A stretch of DNA of 64,000 nt from Epiperipatus broadwayi (GCA_028023455.1 JAQFVV010000257.1:310001-374000), one strand, 5' to 3'. Counted from the first letter of the stretch, positions 12,497-25,467 are shown. Program-made: numbers and translations. The notes: generated by a model from the sequence alone, not told the origin.

Positions 12497-13349
12497 TAGT
12501 ACTTAATGATAATCTTGGACACCAATATTGATTATGGATAATTATACATTTTCATTGACATAGTAATCCCATAACTCTAACAAATGTTTTACTTGTTAAT
12601 ATTAAAAAATATCAGTAAATCAATTATAAATTATTGTTAACTTTAAAAAATAGCAGTAAATGTATTATAAATTCCATCCACAGAAATAATACAAAACTAT
12701 GACAATAAATTTTAAATTAAATAAATTTAATAATTCAAGCTACAATTTTTTTTAAAAAACAAAAAAGTGACTAACATGAGTTATTCATGTTGGTGGCTTG
12801 TGTTTAAATATACACAATATTTCTTTCAAACATATCAACAAATCACACATAAGTTAAAAAAAATATTAAAAAGCATTTGCTATATTATAATGTGGATTTT
12901 ATTATGCATTAAGCTTTTATTTGTATATATTTTAATTCAAAATATTATTTAATTTAATATATTGTGATTTAATTAATAATCATTTTATATGATTGGTATA
13001 ATCTCTTGAAATCCACTTAATGCACTGAGATTATTCTATTTCCATTAATCTAAAGATTTAATTGATTTATAATCTCAGCACATTAAGTGAATTTTGGAGA
13101 TTACACCAATAATATAAAATAATCATTTGTTAAATCATAAATATATTGAATTAAATAATAATATTTTAAATCAAAATATATAAAAATAAAAGCTTTACAC
13201 ATAATAAAATATACATTATAATATAGCAAACTCTTCTTAAATTTTTTAAAATATTAACATAAAATATTCATTATAGAATAACTATGCCATTGAAAATGAT
13301 TAATTATCTGTAATCAACCTTGGTCTTTGGGATTATCCTTAAGTACTAA
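12497..13349. mobile_element. Fold-back (long inverted repeat) element I
   Basis: The core arms 12872-13034 and 13069-13232 are reverse complements over about 160 bases, with roughly 85% identity by eye. Example: CACTTAATGCACTGAGATTAT on the left pairs with ATAATCTCAGCACATTAAGTG on the right. Homology resumes further out between 12497-12564 and 13281-13349 (CTTAATGATAATCTTGG against a GGGATTATCCTTAAG segment). The left arm carries about 260 extra bases between these blocks, so something inserted there or the right arm lost it. No coding capacity is seen. It fits an old fold-back MITE, but it could also be an inverted duplication unrelated to transposition. Confidence 0.65.
12757..12850. repeat. 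Possible relative of the 2.7/3.1-kb repeat
   Basis: The stretch from AAAAAAGTGACTAACATGAG to CATATCAACAAATCACACAT resembles 3085-3165 and the start of copy A by block order. It lies in the part of the left fold-back arm that has no counterpart on the right, so it may be part of an insertion. The similarity is weak. Confidence 0.3.
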
Positions 13350-15628
13350 AAATAATAGTTTTGAGGAAGACTGACTAGATATTTTTTTAAGTTGGAAACG
13401 GTGGATAAAGGAATGTAATTTTTTTTGAAATTGTTAGAGCTTTAGTTGACAATTGGAAATTGATTATTATTATGCACAACTTATCTGGGACTATGTAGGC
13501 AATCTGGGTTCCCTAATTGTCTACTAAATTAATTGAAAGAATATATGAAAACAATAGATTAAAGGATTGCTTTTTGAAGGCATTATATTATATGTATTTA
13601 TAAGTATTGAAGTGGATATTCCATTTCAAGTTCAGTTAGGTTGTTGCTAAAGGGAAACTAATTTAAGATTCAAACATTCCATTGCATGTTAGTGAAATAG
13701 TATAGGCTAGTAAATATCATAATAGATTACATTTTAAATTGAGAATAGATATAAGCACACCTACATTAGATATAGAAAATTTCATGTGTATTAAGTAAAA
13801 ATACTCTTATTTTAAGTTTAAATAAAAATTATTTAAGTTAACTAAAAATACTTTTTGTTTGATTATTAGACAGGAAATAAAGTTTTCTTTTATAAATTTA
13901 ATTCTTTATTAAGATAAAAGGTTTATTTAAACAAAGTTTTTAATTAATGAGGTCCAGATAAATATTAAATTCATTTTTTTATATAAAATCAATTGAAATC
14001 AGAGGTAAAAATTTGTATCATATTACTCTATTATCAAAGTTAATTACTCTGAAAATGATCTGTTATTCAAGTTTTGTAATTAAAGTTTGTTGTATATTTT
14101 ATTTCCTTGTTTTAAAATTTTAGATTGCTTGAAAATAGAAGTGTTTTACAATAAGCCAGTTTTAATTTCAAGATTAAAAATTCTTTAGAAAAAGACTAGT
14201 ATAAATAACTGGAAGCAGAAATTAGCTTGTCTTTTCTTATGATTTTTTAATTTTATTCCTGCATCATTATACTGACCTTCTAACTAATGTGCAATTAACA
14301 AGAATCTTTCCCAAGAACCAAGAAAAGCTCCATGCATTGTTAATTAACACATAGAAACTTCTTGCTATGTGTATAGAACTGGCTTACTGGAATACTTCTG
14401 GTTATTTAATCAACTAAATTGGTGTCAACCATGTTTACAATGCTGATGATCACTAAACAGTTAAAAATATGGGGAAACTGATTATAACTGAATGTTTAAA
14501 AAAATGAACTTAGAAAAACACAGGAATCTGTAACATTAACAGCACATTCAGAACTCTTGTTATATAAAATCAAAAGGAAAAAAAAGCATGTATATAAAAT
14601 AAATATTTTATTATTGCTAATGAACTTTGTTGACTGCTGCATAAAGACTGATCTGAAGTAATTTATACTATAGAAAAGTCATTTTAATTTAAAGATATTT
14701 TACAAACTTAATTTAAATTATAAATGAATTTTCTTTTATCTAGAGTCTTATATTATGATTTCACTATCAGTCTCTTAGGTAATATTTTTTAATTTAATTT
14801 TAACTATGAAATATTGTTAAATATTAAAATCATTTTATATTATTAAGAAACAAAAAGGAAGAGACAGTGATTTGTGAGGGCTAAACTCCTCAGCTAAACT
14901 GTTTATTAAATAAAATAAATCAGAATAAATAATTTGGTCCTCATAAATCTTCCTAATAATTATTTAGGTTGTTAGAAAAATCATATTATTTGTGTAAAAC
15001 ATGTAAATATAAATCAGAGCAGGTATATCATATTTTAAAATTAATATATTAGATTTTAAAATATTTTAGTGAGATCAAATATTTAAATATTTTGCTTAAA
15101 AAAAAAGGAAAGAGGAGAAATTAAAATTAAGAGATTTACTGTGCACCTGTTGAAGTTGATGCTGGAATGTGCCTCTACTTTTTTGATTTATTAATGTAGG
15201 CTAGACTTGTTAATAAAAATTCTGTTTATGTCACATGTGTTTATATAATAAAGAAGATATCACTGTAGTTGTATGTATTTAGTAAAGTATTTTCTAAAGA
15301 TTTTATGTGCCTTATTTTACAGTTATATCACATGCCCACCATAAGTCAATGATTTACACAATGATCCTTCAATTTTGAATTAGAAATTTAAGTAGAAATA
15401 ATTACTTGCGTGATTATGATTTTTTGTACATTATTTGTGTATTTTTAAATGAAGTACACAGTTATAGAATTAATTTATACGATGATGATCATTTGGCATG
15501 GTACCGAATATATATTATTAAGAGTACTCAAACATAAAATATTTATGCATGTGATTATAATAAGACACTTAAGGGGAATCTGGGGTATTGTCACATGCTA
15601 AATAATTTTCAGAAACTATATATATATA
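13350..15628. other. AT-rich intergenic stretch
   Basis: No gene, RNA or repeat that I can support. Stops are frequent in all frames. Confidence 0.5.
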
Positions 15629-15771
15629 TAAGTATAGGGGTTTAAACTCAGATTTTCAAGCATCCTTCAACTATCCACACTATCTTATACAACTGATACA
15701 CATGACCACACACATATAGAAAAGCTAAATAATCACCAATATACGTATTTCATGCTAAACCCCTATACTTA
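15629..15771. mobile_element. Short TIR element (MITE-like)
   Basis: A perfect 16-base inverted repeat, TAAGTATAGGGGTTTA at the left and TAAACCCCTATACTTA at the right, encloses about 110 bases. The interior (a CCACACTATC block, then AAATAATCACCAATATACG, then TTTCATGCT) resembles the 2731-2970 and 3131-3372 repeats. A TA dinucleotide flanks the left end inside a (TA)n run, so a TA target duplication cannot be separated from background. Confidence 0.55.
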
Positions 15772-15810
15772 CAATTAAAGTTCCCAGGTTTGTGAAGAGT
15801 ACCTAGTTTT

Positions 15811-15813
<3 letters not shown>

Positions 15814-15857
<44 letters not shown>
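15814..15857. repeat. (TA)n microsatellite
   Basis: About 22 TA units. Confidence 0.95.
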
Positions 15858-15860
<3 letters not shown>

Positions 15861-17040
15861 CCAAACTTATATTAACATGCCAAACAATTAATTTATTAAC
15901 TAAATAATGGAGATTATTGATTCACAATTGAAATTTGGTCCACCACGGTATTCAGAAATATATTAAAAATACAAAAAAAAGTGATATAAGTTAGTACCCA
16001 TTGAGATAATTTAATATAGATTACATAATAGTTACATTATCCAGATTAGCTATAGAATGCAACAGCTCAAAATCAATTTAGTATGTATTTTAATATAACG
16101 TAATGAATTTGTAATAAATTTTATTTTGTTTATTTAGTAGGTCTTTTTTATTATGAACTATTGTTATTTGCATTATCATCTGCTGTTGGCAACTGGATAT
16201 TATAAGGAGTCTCTAGATCTTTGTGACCTAGAAGACTTAATTAATTTACTAATAGTGGTTGAGGACTTTGTATGAATCTGTGGTTTAATATCCTCACTAA
16301 TAAAATGTAACTTTCTTTTATAAAGATTAGAGGTTAAATTCCTAATGAAAGTTAATGTTTTAATGTAAGATATGGTAGATCTAGTGGGGCTCTGTTGCGA
16401 TGGATATTGACCATGCTTGCAAATTCTCAGCTGATACCTACAATTTATATATACATTTCAGACAATGTACGGAAAAGTATGTGGACCAGATGCCTCTGTT
16501 CAGTATTATATAATATATATGAGAGGAAAGATTGTTTTAAAAATGTAACAATAAATAATATTAGCATCAAATTGGTAAAGTAATTAATTTTTTTTTCTAT
16601 TTTTATTTTCTAAGGGCATCTTTGTAGTATTTTTAATTGTTCTAGGCTTAAAAATAAGTAAGTTTGTTTTATTCAGCTTTATAAAATTTAATTGTTTGAT
16701 ATTGATGAAAAGAAAAAAATGTTTGAAATTATAAAAATTTAATAATGTGGAATAATAAAAATTTTCATGGTATACAATGTTATCTGTGTCAATTTCTTCA
16801 TTATTAAGTTTTCTCGTTCACTTCAATTTTTTAAAAAAATTTGAATTTATACTTCAGACTAGCTATATAAAAGTATTTTTATGAGCTTAAGTGAGTATTG
16901 ACTTGGCATCCACAGTAGATTAATAACTTTCACATCTATTTTCAGTCTGATAAGTATTTCCATTCTTTTTTATTAATTAAATAAAGTCTTCGTATGAAGG
17001 TTGTGATGATGGTATTGTAAATGTTATAATATGTTTGACT
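15858..17040. other. AT-rich intergenic stretch
   Basis: No supported gene. The 62-codon open frame at 16395-16583 has no recognisable motif, and its length is what chance would give. Confidence 0.5.
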
Positions 17041-17547
17041 ATTTCCATCATTTATCATTTATTTACTGTTGAATGTCTAGAAAATTTTAAATTTTTAATT
17101 AAATTTTTCAAATACATATAACTGGTAGTAATAACACATAAATAGACAAGATGGAGTAGTAGATTCCATAGTGTTTTGAGTGGTAGTATTCTTTGCTCTT
17201 CTTCAGGTGCTACTGGTCTGACCAGTAACCATACTAGCATAGGAGTCAAATCCCTACCTTTAGATTTCTGAATATTGAATTTTAAGGCAAAGCTCTAATC
17301 AATTGAAAGAATTTGATATTCAAGAATCTAAAAAGTATGAGTTTAATTCATATGCTAGTATTGTAACTCGTCAGGTCAAAAACACATGAAGAAAAGCTGA
17401 GAATAATATCACTCAATATATAGTGTAATCTACTAACCTGTAGAGTCTATTTTTGTGTTACTACTGACAGTTGTTTGTATTTAAAAAGTTTAAATAAAAT
17501 TTAAAATTTTCTAGACATTCAGCACTTAATGATAGAAGATAGAAACT
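17041..17547. mobile_element. Fold-back element II
   Basis: Left arm 17041-17276 and right arm 17314-17547 are reverse complements along nearly their full length, about 235 bases, with a loop of roughly 37 bases. Matching pieces: TGAATGTCTAGAAAATTTTA on the left and TAAAATTTTCTAGACATTCA on the right, and ATACTAGCATA on the left with TATGCTAGTAT on the right. Small indels separate the arms. The minus-strand open frame at 17055-17249 is inside the arm and has no counterpart. No transposase is present, so it would be non-autonomous. No target duplication was identified. Confidence 0.75.
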
Positions 17548-18540
17548 GTTTAACATATTATAAATAAAGTCTTGAATTAACATATAATACAAAAATAGGT
17601 TTTCATTTAAAATTATTCTTATGGTCTATATCTTGCAAAGTAGGCTATTTTTTAAATTACTTTAGTTTTGAACATCTTCATAATTATTTCAGAATACATC
17701 CTAGAATTGATATTCAGAGCAGACATACTGATATAGACTACAGATGATTTTAATATATGTAAACAACCGGGAAGGGGTTATTGATCAGATAACTTGAAGA
17801 GAAGGTGAAAATAATAGTGTATGAAATATAATTTTTTATTGAAGGGGATGAGATAGAATTTAACTAAACTTTTCAAATGTAATATATTCTTATAAAAATG
17901 TAGGATATTTCTAACATAAAACAATTATAGGGTTCATTGTTTAGATATTTTTTAAGAGGTATCTAAATCTTTTTGTATACCCTACAGGAGCTCCTCCCCT
18001 TCACATCTGATTACTTCCAGATAAATTGCATGAAAAGTGAATTAGTGAGCAATAAGAATCATATTTATAGGAATAATATTAACATTTATTTGGGACTGTG
18101 ACATAATGACATTGTATTTTATATATACAGATATAAAATAGATTTATTCAGTGCATGAATATTAATTTTGTACTATACATAATTTCAAAAAATATAAAGA
18201 TAAGAAGTAATCAAGTTCAATTATTCAAATTTTATTGGGGGGGGGCAACAAAAACAAATTGTGAATGAATTAATAAGCATAGACTTGTCACTTGCTTTCC
18301 ATTCTATTCATTAACATTTGCTTAAATTGAAAAGGATCAAACATTCTTGCTTTTCTTCCATCCCTTTGTTTTCTTTCACATTTAATTCACTGAAGCCAAC
18401 AATCTTGCAGGCTGCTTTGTGGCACTGAAATCATGTGATGTGATGTGATATATTGTAGCTTCTTAAACTAAGTCAAGAATCTCTCAGCAATTATGCCCAG
18501 AGAAACCTGTTAGCTACTTTATTTTACATTCCCCAGTCTA
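17548..18540. other. AT-rich intergenic stretch
   Basis: Includes an eight-base G run near 18237-18246. No gene or RNA seen. Confidence 0.5.
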
Positions 18541-19125
18541 AGTTTTCCCATATTCTGCTCCATCCCATTTCCACAACATAATCTTTGTCAACTCTATGGC
18601 CTTTATATCTAAATCCCCCTTATCTTTTCCCAAACTCAGCATAAAAACCAATAATCTACTTTCTGTATAATCACTTTTTTCATATTTATTCTTCCATAAC
18701 TTCATTATATGTGCCCTTTCTATTTTCAAGCATTTACATTCAATTAACAAATGCCTAATATTTTATATTTCTTCCTTACATAATTGACAGACTACATAAC
18801 CCATATTTTTCCATTTACATGTATATTCTTTTGTTGCTAAAGATCTCGTTCGAGCCTTAAACAATAAACTACTTTCCTTACTATTATCATATATTAATTC
18901 GCATCTAATATTCTGTTTATTTCTATATATATTTAAACTCTTTACTCTACATACTAGTTCTCCATCTCTCTAATTCCCTATTCTTTATTAATAAATCTAT
19001 TCTTTTATCCCATTCCTTACCACTATAACACTCAACAATCCTCCTAACACAATCATCCCATCTTTTGTACAAATATACTGATATAAATTCATTATCTAAA
19101 TCTTTTGCTGCCATCTATAAAGTTC
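18541..19125 (-). pseudogene. LINE C-terminal fragment with CCHC motif
   Basis: The minus strand reads as a decayed non-LTR retrotransposon ORF2 C-terminus. In order it has YLYKRWDDCVRRI, then a RWRTSM segment, then SLLFKARTRSLATKEYTCKW, then VCQLCKEE, a stop, and IRHLLIECK. The last pieces form a C-x2-C-x8-H-x4-C arrangement, as in the cysteine-rich motif downstream of many LINE reverse transcriptases. An open stretch to the stop at 18538 follows (18750-18538), rich in Lys/Leu and ending WKWDGAEYGKT. It contains at least one in-frame stop and a frameshift upstream near 19110. The RT domain itself is absent, so this is a 3' fragment. It belongs to a different family from the LINE at 1205. Confidence 0.7.
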
Positions 19126-20410
19126 ATCTGTCATTATTTCATGTATTTGATAATAAAAAAATTGAACTATTTAAATATTGATATATTAATTTCAGCTAAA
19201 ATCTTTTCAAAGATATTACATTGACATATACTCTCTATTAAAAATTAAAATTGGAAATTATGTTTACTATCTATGTATATATTTATTTTGCTTTTGTAAA
19301 ATTAAATGAAAAAAATGTTTGGGATATTAATATAATAATTAGATAAAGATTTCATTTAAATATTTTTGATTTTTGAAGAATCAAAGTTAAGGGAAATACA
19401 ATAAATGTCAAACAAAAATTGTCATTGGCAGAAAAAACCCCCAATAATATTGTGACTTTTTTTTTGTGATTTTTTTTTTTCAAATGATAAGTTGAATTTA
19501 AAATATTAAAATATAATTGGGTTGCATTATGTATAATCTTTATAAAAAATATATTTTAGCATTAAAAAAGAAATTTAAATAAATATTTTATTTTATTTCA
19601 TATACAATTTGTCACACAGAGGGGAGGGGGACCTATTGTTCTGAGTACATATTTCAGATTATTACTTTTTTCTGTATTTGCAAAATTAAAATATTATTTG
19701 TAAGAAATAGTTTAAAACATGAAAAAAATGTAATGAAGTTTAAGTGTTTAATCATTAAAATAAAAAGCTGGAAAAAGGTTACCTAAATGGCTGCTATAAG
19801 CTGCAATAATTAAAAATATTTTTCTTTAACAATATGATGACTTTTGTAAAATTTATTTTTAAATTATTGATAATCTAAATTCTTGGCAATATTGCATTTT
19901 TCTGGATTTTTATATTTTTGTTTTTTTTTTAAACAGATAAAAAAAAATATTAATCTTTAACTTTCAAGGCATTAAATTGGACGAAAATCTTTTTTTTTTT
20001 ATTTTCTCATAATCCATATTTAAAAATTATTTTATAATATAATTTTAGCTTAACAGAAATTTATTTTATTATATTTCTCTCAACTTAGCTTTAAAGTAAA
20101 ATAGAAAACTAAACATGATTTTAAAAGAAAAAGACATTTTCTTGATTTGTTTAACAAATATGAAATATCTTTTTAATTTAAATTTTTAACATTTTTGTTT
20201 GCATTATGGTTTTTAAAATGAAGCCATATGCTTTTAGATGATTACAAAATATTTTCTTACTATAAATTCTGTACCCACCCACCCTATTATTAACAAACTA
20301 TTTTACTTTAGGTCAGGCCATTGAAAAAAGTTTTACAATACATAATAGTTGTTTTTATTAAAAATAATATTCAATTTTGCATACGTTTATTTGTCTGCAT
20401 GACAAAATAA
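19126..20410. other. AT-rich intergenic stretch
   Basis: Poly-T runs and a short GGGGAGGGGG tract near 19620. No gene seen. Confidence 0.5.
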
Positions 20411-20877
20411 TTTATTTCTTCTTTATAACCTAAAGTTGAGGGCATTTTTTTTAATGAAGCTCACTATAATTATAGCTCTTTTAAACTAAATTATTGCTGT
20501 TACTTACTTATACTGGGATGTGATTATGCATGCATTTTTTATTTAAATTAGTTCATTTAAATATTCTATTTATTAGCTAATAGGATGTTGTTTTCTTTTT
20601 TGTTTATTATGATGATTAGCATTAAATCACATCTCCTTGACCTTTTTTTTCTGCCATTGCAGAGTTATGGTGAGAAATGTAGTAAACAAAAAAGAAAACA
20701 GCATCCAATTATCTACTAAATGGAATATTTAAATGGATTAATTTAAATAAAAATTCACACATAATCACATTACAGTATAAATAAAGCAGCAACAATAATT
20801 TAGTTTAAGAGAGCTATGATTATCCTGAGTTTCACTGAAAGTGCATTCAGCTTTAAATTGTAAAGAAGAAAGAAACT
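20411..20877. mobile_element. Fold-back element III
   Basis: Left arm 20411-20609 and right arm 20679-20877 are reverse complements over about 195 bases, separated by a loop of about 70 bases. Clear pairs: CTCTTTTAAACTAAATTATT with AATAATTTAGTTTAAGAGAG, ATTTAAATATTCTATTTA with TAAATGGAATATTTAAAT, and GTTTTCTTTTTTGTTTA with a TAAACAAAAAAGAAAAC segment. The arms differ by scattered substitutions, so it is not a recent palindrome. It has no ORF. As RNA it would fold into a very long hairpin. Confidence 0.8.
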
Positions 20878-22140
20878 ACTTCATTATACAAATGAATGAA
20901 CATATGCAAATTTGAATTACTAATACAGATGAAGGGGAAAAATAAATAATACAAATATTATGAATATATGAGATTGTATTTAAATTTATTTAACATCAAC
21001 TAATAATTTTACATTGAACAAGGGTATGAATAATAAACAAGGTCACAGTGCATCTGATAGAAACTGTATTTACATATGTAATTGTGTATCATATTAGTAT
21101 GTGTGAGATACACCTCAGATATAAGTAAGTAAATGATCCATGGAATAGTATGCAAAAGATTCCATGATTCAGCATTTGATAATTTCTAAAAATAATGAAC
21201 ATTTCTGGATTTTATTTATGGCAAACTACCATGACTTTTAAATTGCAATTAGTCCTTTACATGGGCATTATGGAATTTGTAATATTATATTTCTAATTTG
21301 TGTGTAAATTATGTTCCATTTTTGTCTAGTTGTCCACAATTAAAATATATATTTGAAAGGTGATTTTATTATAAAACCAAGTGATCATTTATCATTTTTT
21401 TTTTATTCATACAAGGAAGCCAAGTATGAAAATTGTGGATTATGAAATATAATTTTTTTTATAGGTAAAAAACGTATAATAAATTTTTTTTTTGATAGGT
21501 TTAAAAGTTTAGATAGATTTTAAAATTTGATACATTTATGCAAAATCATATGGGAATGATCTTGATATAAAATTAATTGAATTTTGAAATCATATTTAAA
21601 AGTCATTCAGAGATATGTGATGTGTAAAATTACTCCAGAATGAAATTGAATAAATATCACTACTATTACTATTTATACTCCAAGTATTGCTACTACTATT
21701 ATTAATGGTAATACCATTACTATTAGTAATGCTTTTAGATTCAAGGACTTGCAAATGACTGAAGATTATGAATTGAAGAAATGGGATTGGTAATGTTGAG
21801 ACATTGTGACAAGTTAGTTTTTGTCCATTCACAATAGTAATATTGTACATGAACAAAAAATAAAAATGATTATGTTAAGTGTTCAAGTAAACGAATTTAT
21901 AATTATTATTACGACCTTCCAGTGTTAAACATTAAAAACAATTTTGTTTTATTTTTCTGTTTTGAAATTGGTTTATAAATAAAAAGTTTACATATTTTAC
22001 AATTATTTCAAAAGCAGCAAATATCTTTGACTGTTTATTTTTTTTAATGATTGAAATTAAAATCGAATCGTTAATTCCATTCTAAAAATATCAACATTAA
22101 AATAAAATTAACTTATTAATATTAATGATCTTACAGAAAT
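20878..22140. other. AT-rich intergenic stretch
   Basis: A weak hairpin-prone (ACT/AGT) tract lies at 21655-21735 and accounts for the Ser/Asn-rich minus-strand open frame there (21596-21856). No gene supported. Confidence 0.45.
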
Positions 22141-22205
22141 AAAAAAAAATTGTAAAATACTGAACCCGGGACTTGAATAATAAAATATTCCATTACCCTC
22201 TAATT
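22140..22205 (-). repeat. SINE-like unit, antisense
   Basis: On the minus strand, ATTCAAGTCCCGGGTTCAG resembles a tRNA T-arm with a B box, preceded by GGTAATGGAATATTTTATT. The GC-rich CCCGGG stands out in its AT-rich surroundings. The unit is short, and the A box is not clear. Confidence 0.35.
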
Positions 22206-22664
22206 AATTTTTTTCCTCTACTAATTAATAAAAGAATAATTAATAATACATTTCTTTATTATTAAAATTCAATAATTAAGTTTTTCATTTGCTTGTTTCT
22301 ATTATTTCTGTAAATTATATGTGACAATTGAATATTACACATTGATATTAATAGAAAAAAATATATCAACTTTATAATTTGTTCATAACATAAACTTTCT
22401 TTGATAAATAATACTTGAACGCTTTTACAACTTCATAATTAATATGTGTACTTTTTTTAGAAAATGTAGAGCCTTTAATTTTCATTATAAAGAAGTTTAT
22501 TAGATAAGTAACTACATCATTTATTAGAAATGAAAATGATATAGATTCATTTATATTCATGGAATTACAGAAGCAGGAAGCTTACTATTGTTATCTGTCA
22601 TAAAGGATACTAAATAAAAAATATGGAAAGCACTATTATTTAATAGATACAATATCTAGAACAA

Positions 22665-22745
22665 AGAATCTCTGATATAATGATAGCTTCATCTGCTATT
22701 CCTGTAATCTGAGTTTGAATCCAGATTGAATTCAATTTGAATTTT
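22665..22745 (+). repeat. SINE-like unit
   Basis: ATGATAGCTTCATCTGC (A-box-like) is followed 25 bases later by CTGAGTTTGAATCCAGA, a good B-box match (GAGTTTGAATCC). It looks like a decayed tRNA-derived retroposon. I see no intact cloverleaf. Confidence 0.45.
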
Positions 22746-23077
22746 TTTCTAAATTTCATACAGGCTTACTTTTTTTTTATTATTAAATAGTCTACCCAGA
22801 ACTAACCCAATTAAGCATTTAATGTTAGTCAATAATTGGATGTATAGCTATTTATATAGCTAGTGGTTAAAACATGGATTTAAAGTCCCTAAAGCTTTTC
22901 CCCTAGATATTAGAAAGCCTATTGGAGAGTTATTTGTCCTGCAGTGGACTTTAAGGTTCTTTTATATATAGTTGATACTCTTACGTTTACTTTAGATTCA
23001 TTTCTATTAGAAAAAAAAATCATTTAAATTTTAAACAATGATAAGAAATGACAAAATAGGTTGAAACAATTAATGCT

Positions 23078-23233
23078 GCCAATAATAATAATAATAATTC
23101 AATTCTTTAATTCAATTCTTTATTTATTTAATGTACATATCAACAGCATTTAGCCAATTATAGATTGCACAACAATACAAATCTAAATAAGCATTAAAAA
23201 AAAAAAAAAAAAAATAATAATAATAATAAAATA
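23078..23233. repeat. (AAT)n and poly-A-tailed segment
   Basis: An (AAT)n run at about 23078-23097 and a segment of about 100 bases that ends in a 20-base A run, then (AAT)n again to about 23233. The A run plus short tandem repeat could be the tail of a small retroposed element whose body I cannot identify. Confidence 0.4.
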
Positions 23234-25097
23234 AATAATACCAATAAAATAGAAAATCAATAAAATGCACAAATAAATAAAAAGGCAATATATCAAATGA
23301 AATTAAGGAAAATATTTTTTTATGAGGACTTTAGTGAATTGTTTAAAATCCAAATTAAAAACATCATCATTACCAAAATGATGATGATGAAAGAGAAATG
23401 AACGAAATTAGATGATGATGCAAAGACACTCTATAGAACTAAAATGACATCAAAATGTCCTAAATGAAAATGATTACCCTATGTTTTTATTTACTTATTT
23501 AATCATTAAGAAAGTAAAATGTAAGACAGAAAGAAGTAAAATTAATATATATAATATGTACATAAAACAAAAATCAAAAGAAACAATTTTTCAAATATTA
23601 TATCAAAATATATTTATAGAATTTTTCTCATCTATTATTAACTATACTATATAGTCTATTATAAATGCAATTGACAAACAAATCTATTCTTATTATTCTC
23701 TTACAAATAGTGCAAATATCAGGAAATATATGCAATCAATTATATGATGTATTGTCAAGTAAACAAAGCAGGAAAGAAAATGGTTCTATAAAAAAAATGA
23801 CATGATAACATCGTTTGGATAAATAATCTTGTAACATTCATATACAATCTTTTACAAGACTGAGCTATTAAAAGTTTTTTTTTTATTGAAATTATATGTT
23901 TTTTTTTTTCATACTAACAAAAAAATATTTGTAATAAATATTTATTGAACATTTGAGTGAAAAAAGAGAAGAGAGGGGAGGGAAGAAAAATATGTATGAT
24001 GGCTTATTGGCATGGTAGAATATGATTTATAAGTTGATAATATTAAATTTTAACAAATAGAAGCTGCGTTTGTCATCCAGCACTACGACGCAACAGCTGG
24101 GGATTGAGTTTATCATCGAGTAATTTAATCAGCAAAGACTCAAGGCAATTTACAAAATATTTTAAGTGAAGCAAAAATGTCTGCACCTTTAATACAAATT
24201 TTAAAATTACATTAACTTGCTTTATTAAATCTCAAACATGTTAATTCTGACTGGAATTTTTATTGGGAAAGAAATTATAGAAAGATTTTACAACAGTACA
24301 ATTTTTTGTTAAAAATAAATCTTCTAGGTCAAATAAGAGATTAAAAAAAAAGAATGTCATTTACTGCAGGAGAATATTGGCTCTTATAACTGTCAGAAAA
24401 TGTTCTGAATTTGTATATATGTATACATAAACTAAATTCACTTCTGAAAGCACAACATTAAACTGCTATGACACCAACATGAATGTATTTTACCAGCAAT
24501 GGGTATAGTTAGACAGTGTTCACTAGTTCTTTGATCCAGTTTATTTTAGCATCTTAGATAATTGCAATATAATGAATTTTGAAGATTAATTACTACAAAC
24601 TTCTTTACGAGTTGAATAAAAACAATTATAAACTGTGGCAGAAGTAGAATTTTTGGGTCCCTATATAAAAATCCGTAATGTCTGGAAGCCCATACCCATT
24701 GCTTTAGTTTCCTTCATGATAGTTAAACTAGTGAACTGGAGTCAATTGATCTATTTTCCCGTTTAATAGTTATTATAACTATATACTTAGAAATATATAT
24801 GTGCGTAATTCGGTAAACGCTTATTGTACTATTCCAAAGAATCTCGTCATAAAGAATTTTTTGTATCAACTGTCAACATCAGAAAATAAATGGATAGGAT
24901 TTTATTAATACGGGGAAAAGGCTTATCTAATAATCTATATAAATGAATAGTGAAGAGATCATTCATCAGGTTTGCTAATTGTTGGTTGGAAAGAGCATTT
25001 TTTCTTTTGCTCGCTAACTAGTAGTTAGATATTAATTAGTATTGGATGATTATTTACAAGAAAGTTTTCAAAATTGATTAGAATCCAAAATAAAAAT
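23234..25097. other. AT-rich intergenic stretch
   Basis: A short ATCATCATTA/TGATGATGATG hairpin lies near 23362-23390. A GC-richer patch at about 24062-24120 contains CAGCACTACGACGCAACAGC. No gene or RNA can be supported. Confidence 0.45.
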
Positions 25098-25185
25098 CAA
25101 ATTTTATCCAGTAGGACTTGAACCTGGGTCATAATCATGATAGATGGATAAACATTATGAAGCTCTGGAAAAAGTTGTGGCACTT
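25098..25185 (-). repeat. SINE-like unit, antisense
   Basis: The minus strand reads AGAGCTTCATAATGTTTATC, then ATGATTATGACCCAGG, then GGTTCAAGTCCTACTGG, which gives A-box-like and good B-box-like blocks in tRNA order and spacing. It resembles a tRNA pseudogene or tRNA-derived SINE head. Confidence 0.5.
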
Positions 25186-25394
25186 TACAAATGCACTATA
25201 TATATATATATTGTATCTTAGCTTAACCTGAACTAAGTGGGTTGTCATTATAATGAGATTTTTTGATGTATATAGAATATTTAAATGAGTCTGTGCTCAT
25301 TTACCCTATATATTACATATATTGATACATATATAATAAGCCTGTATTTTAGTTATTAAATATTTAACAAAATGCAATAAAATATGTATTAGTA

Positions 25395-25467
<73 letters not shown>

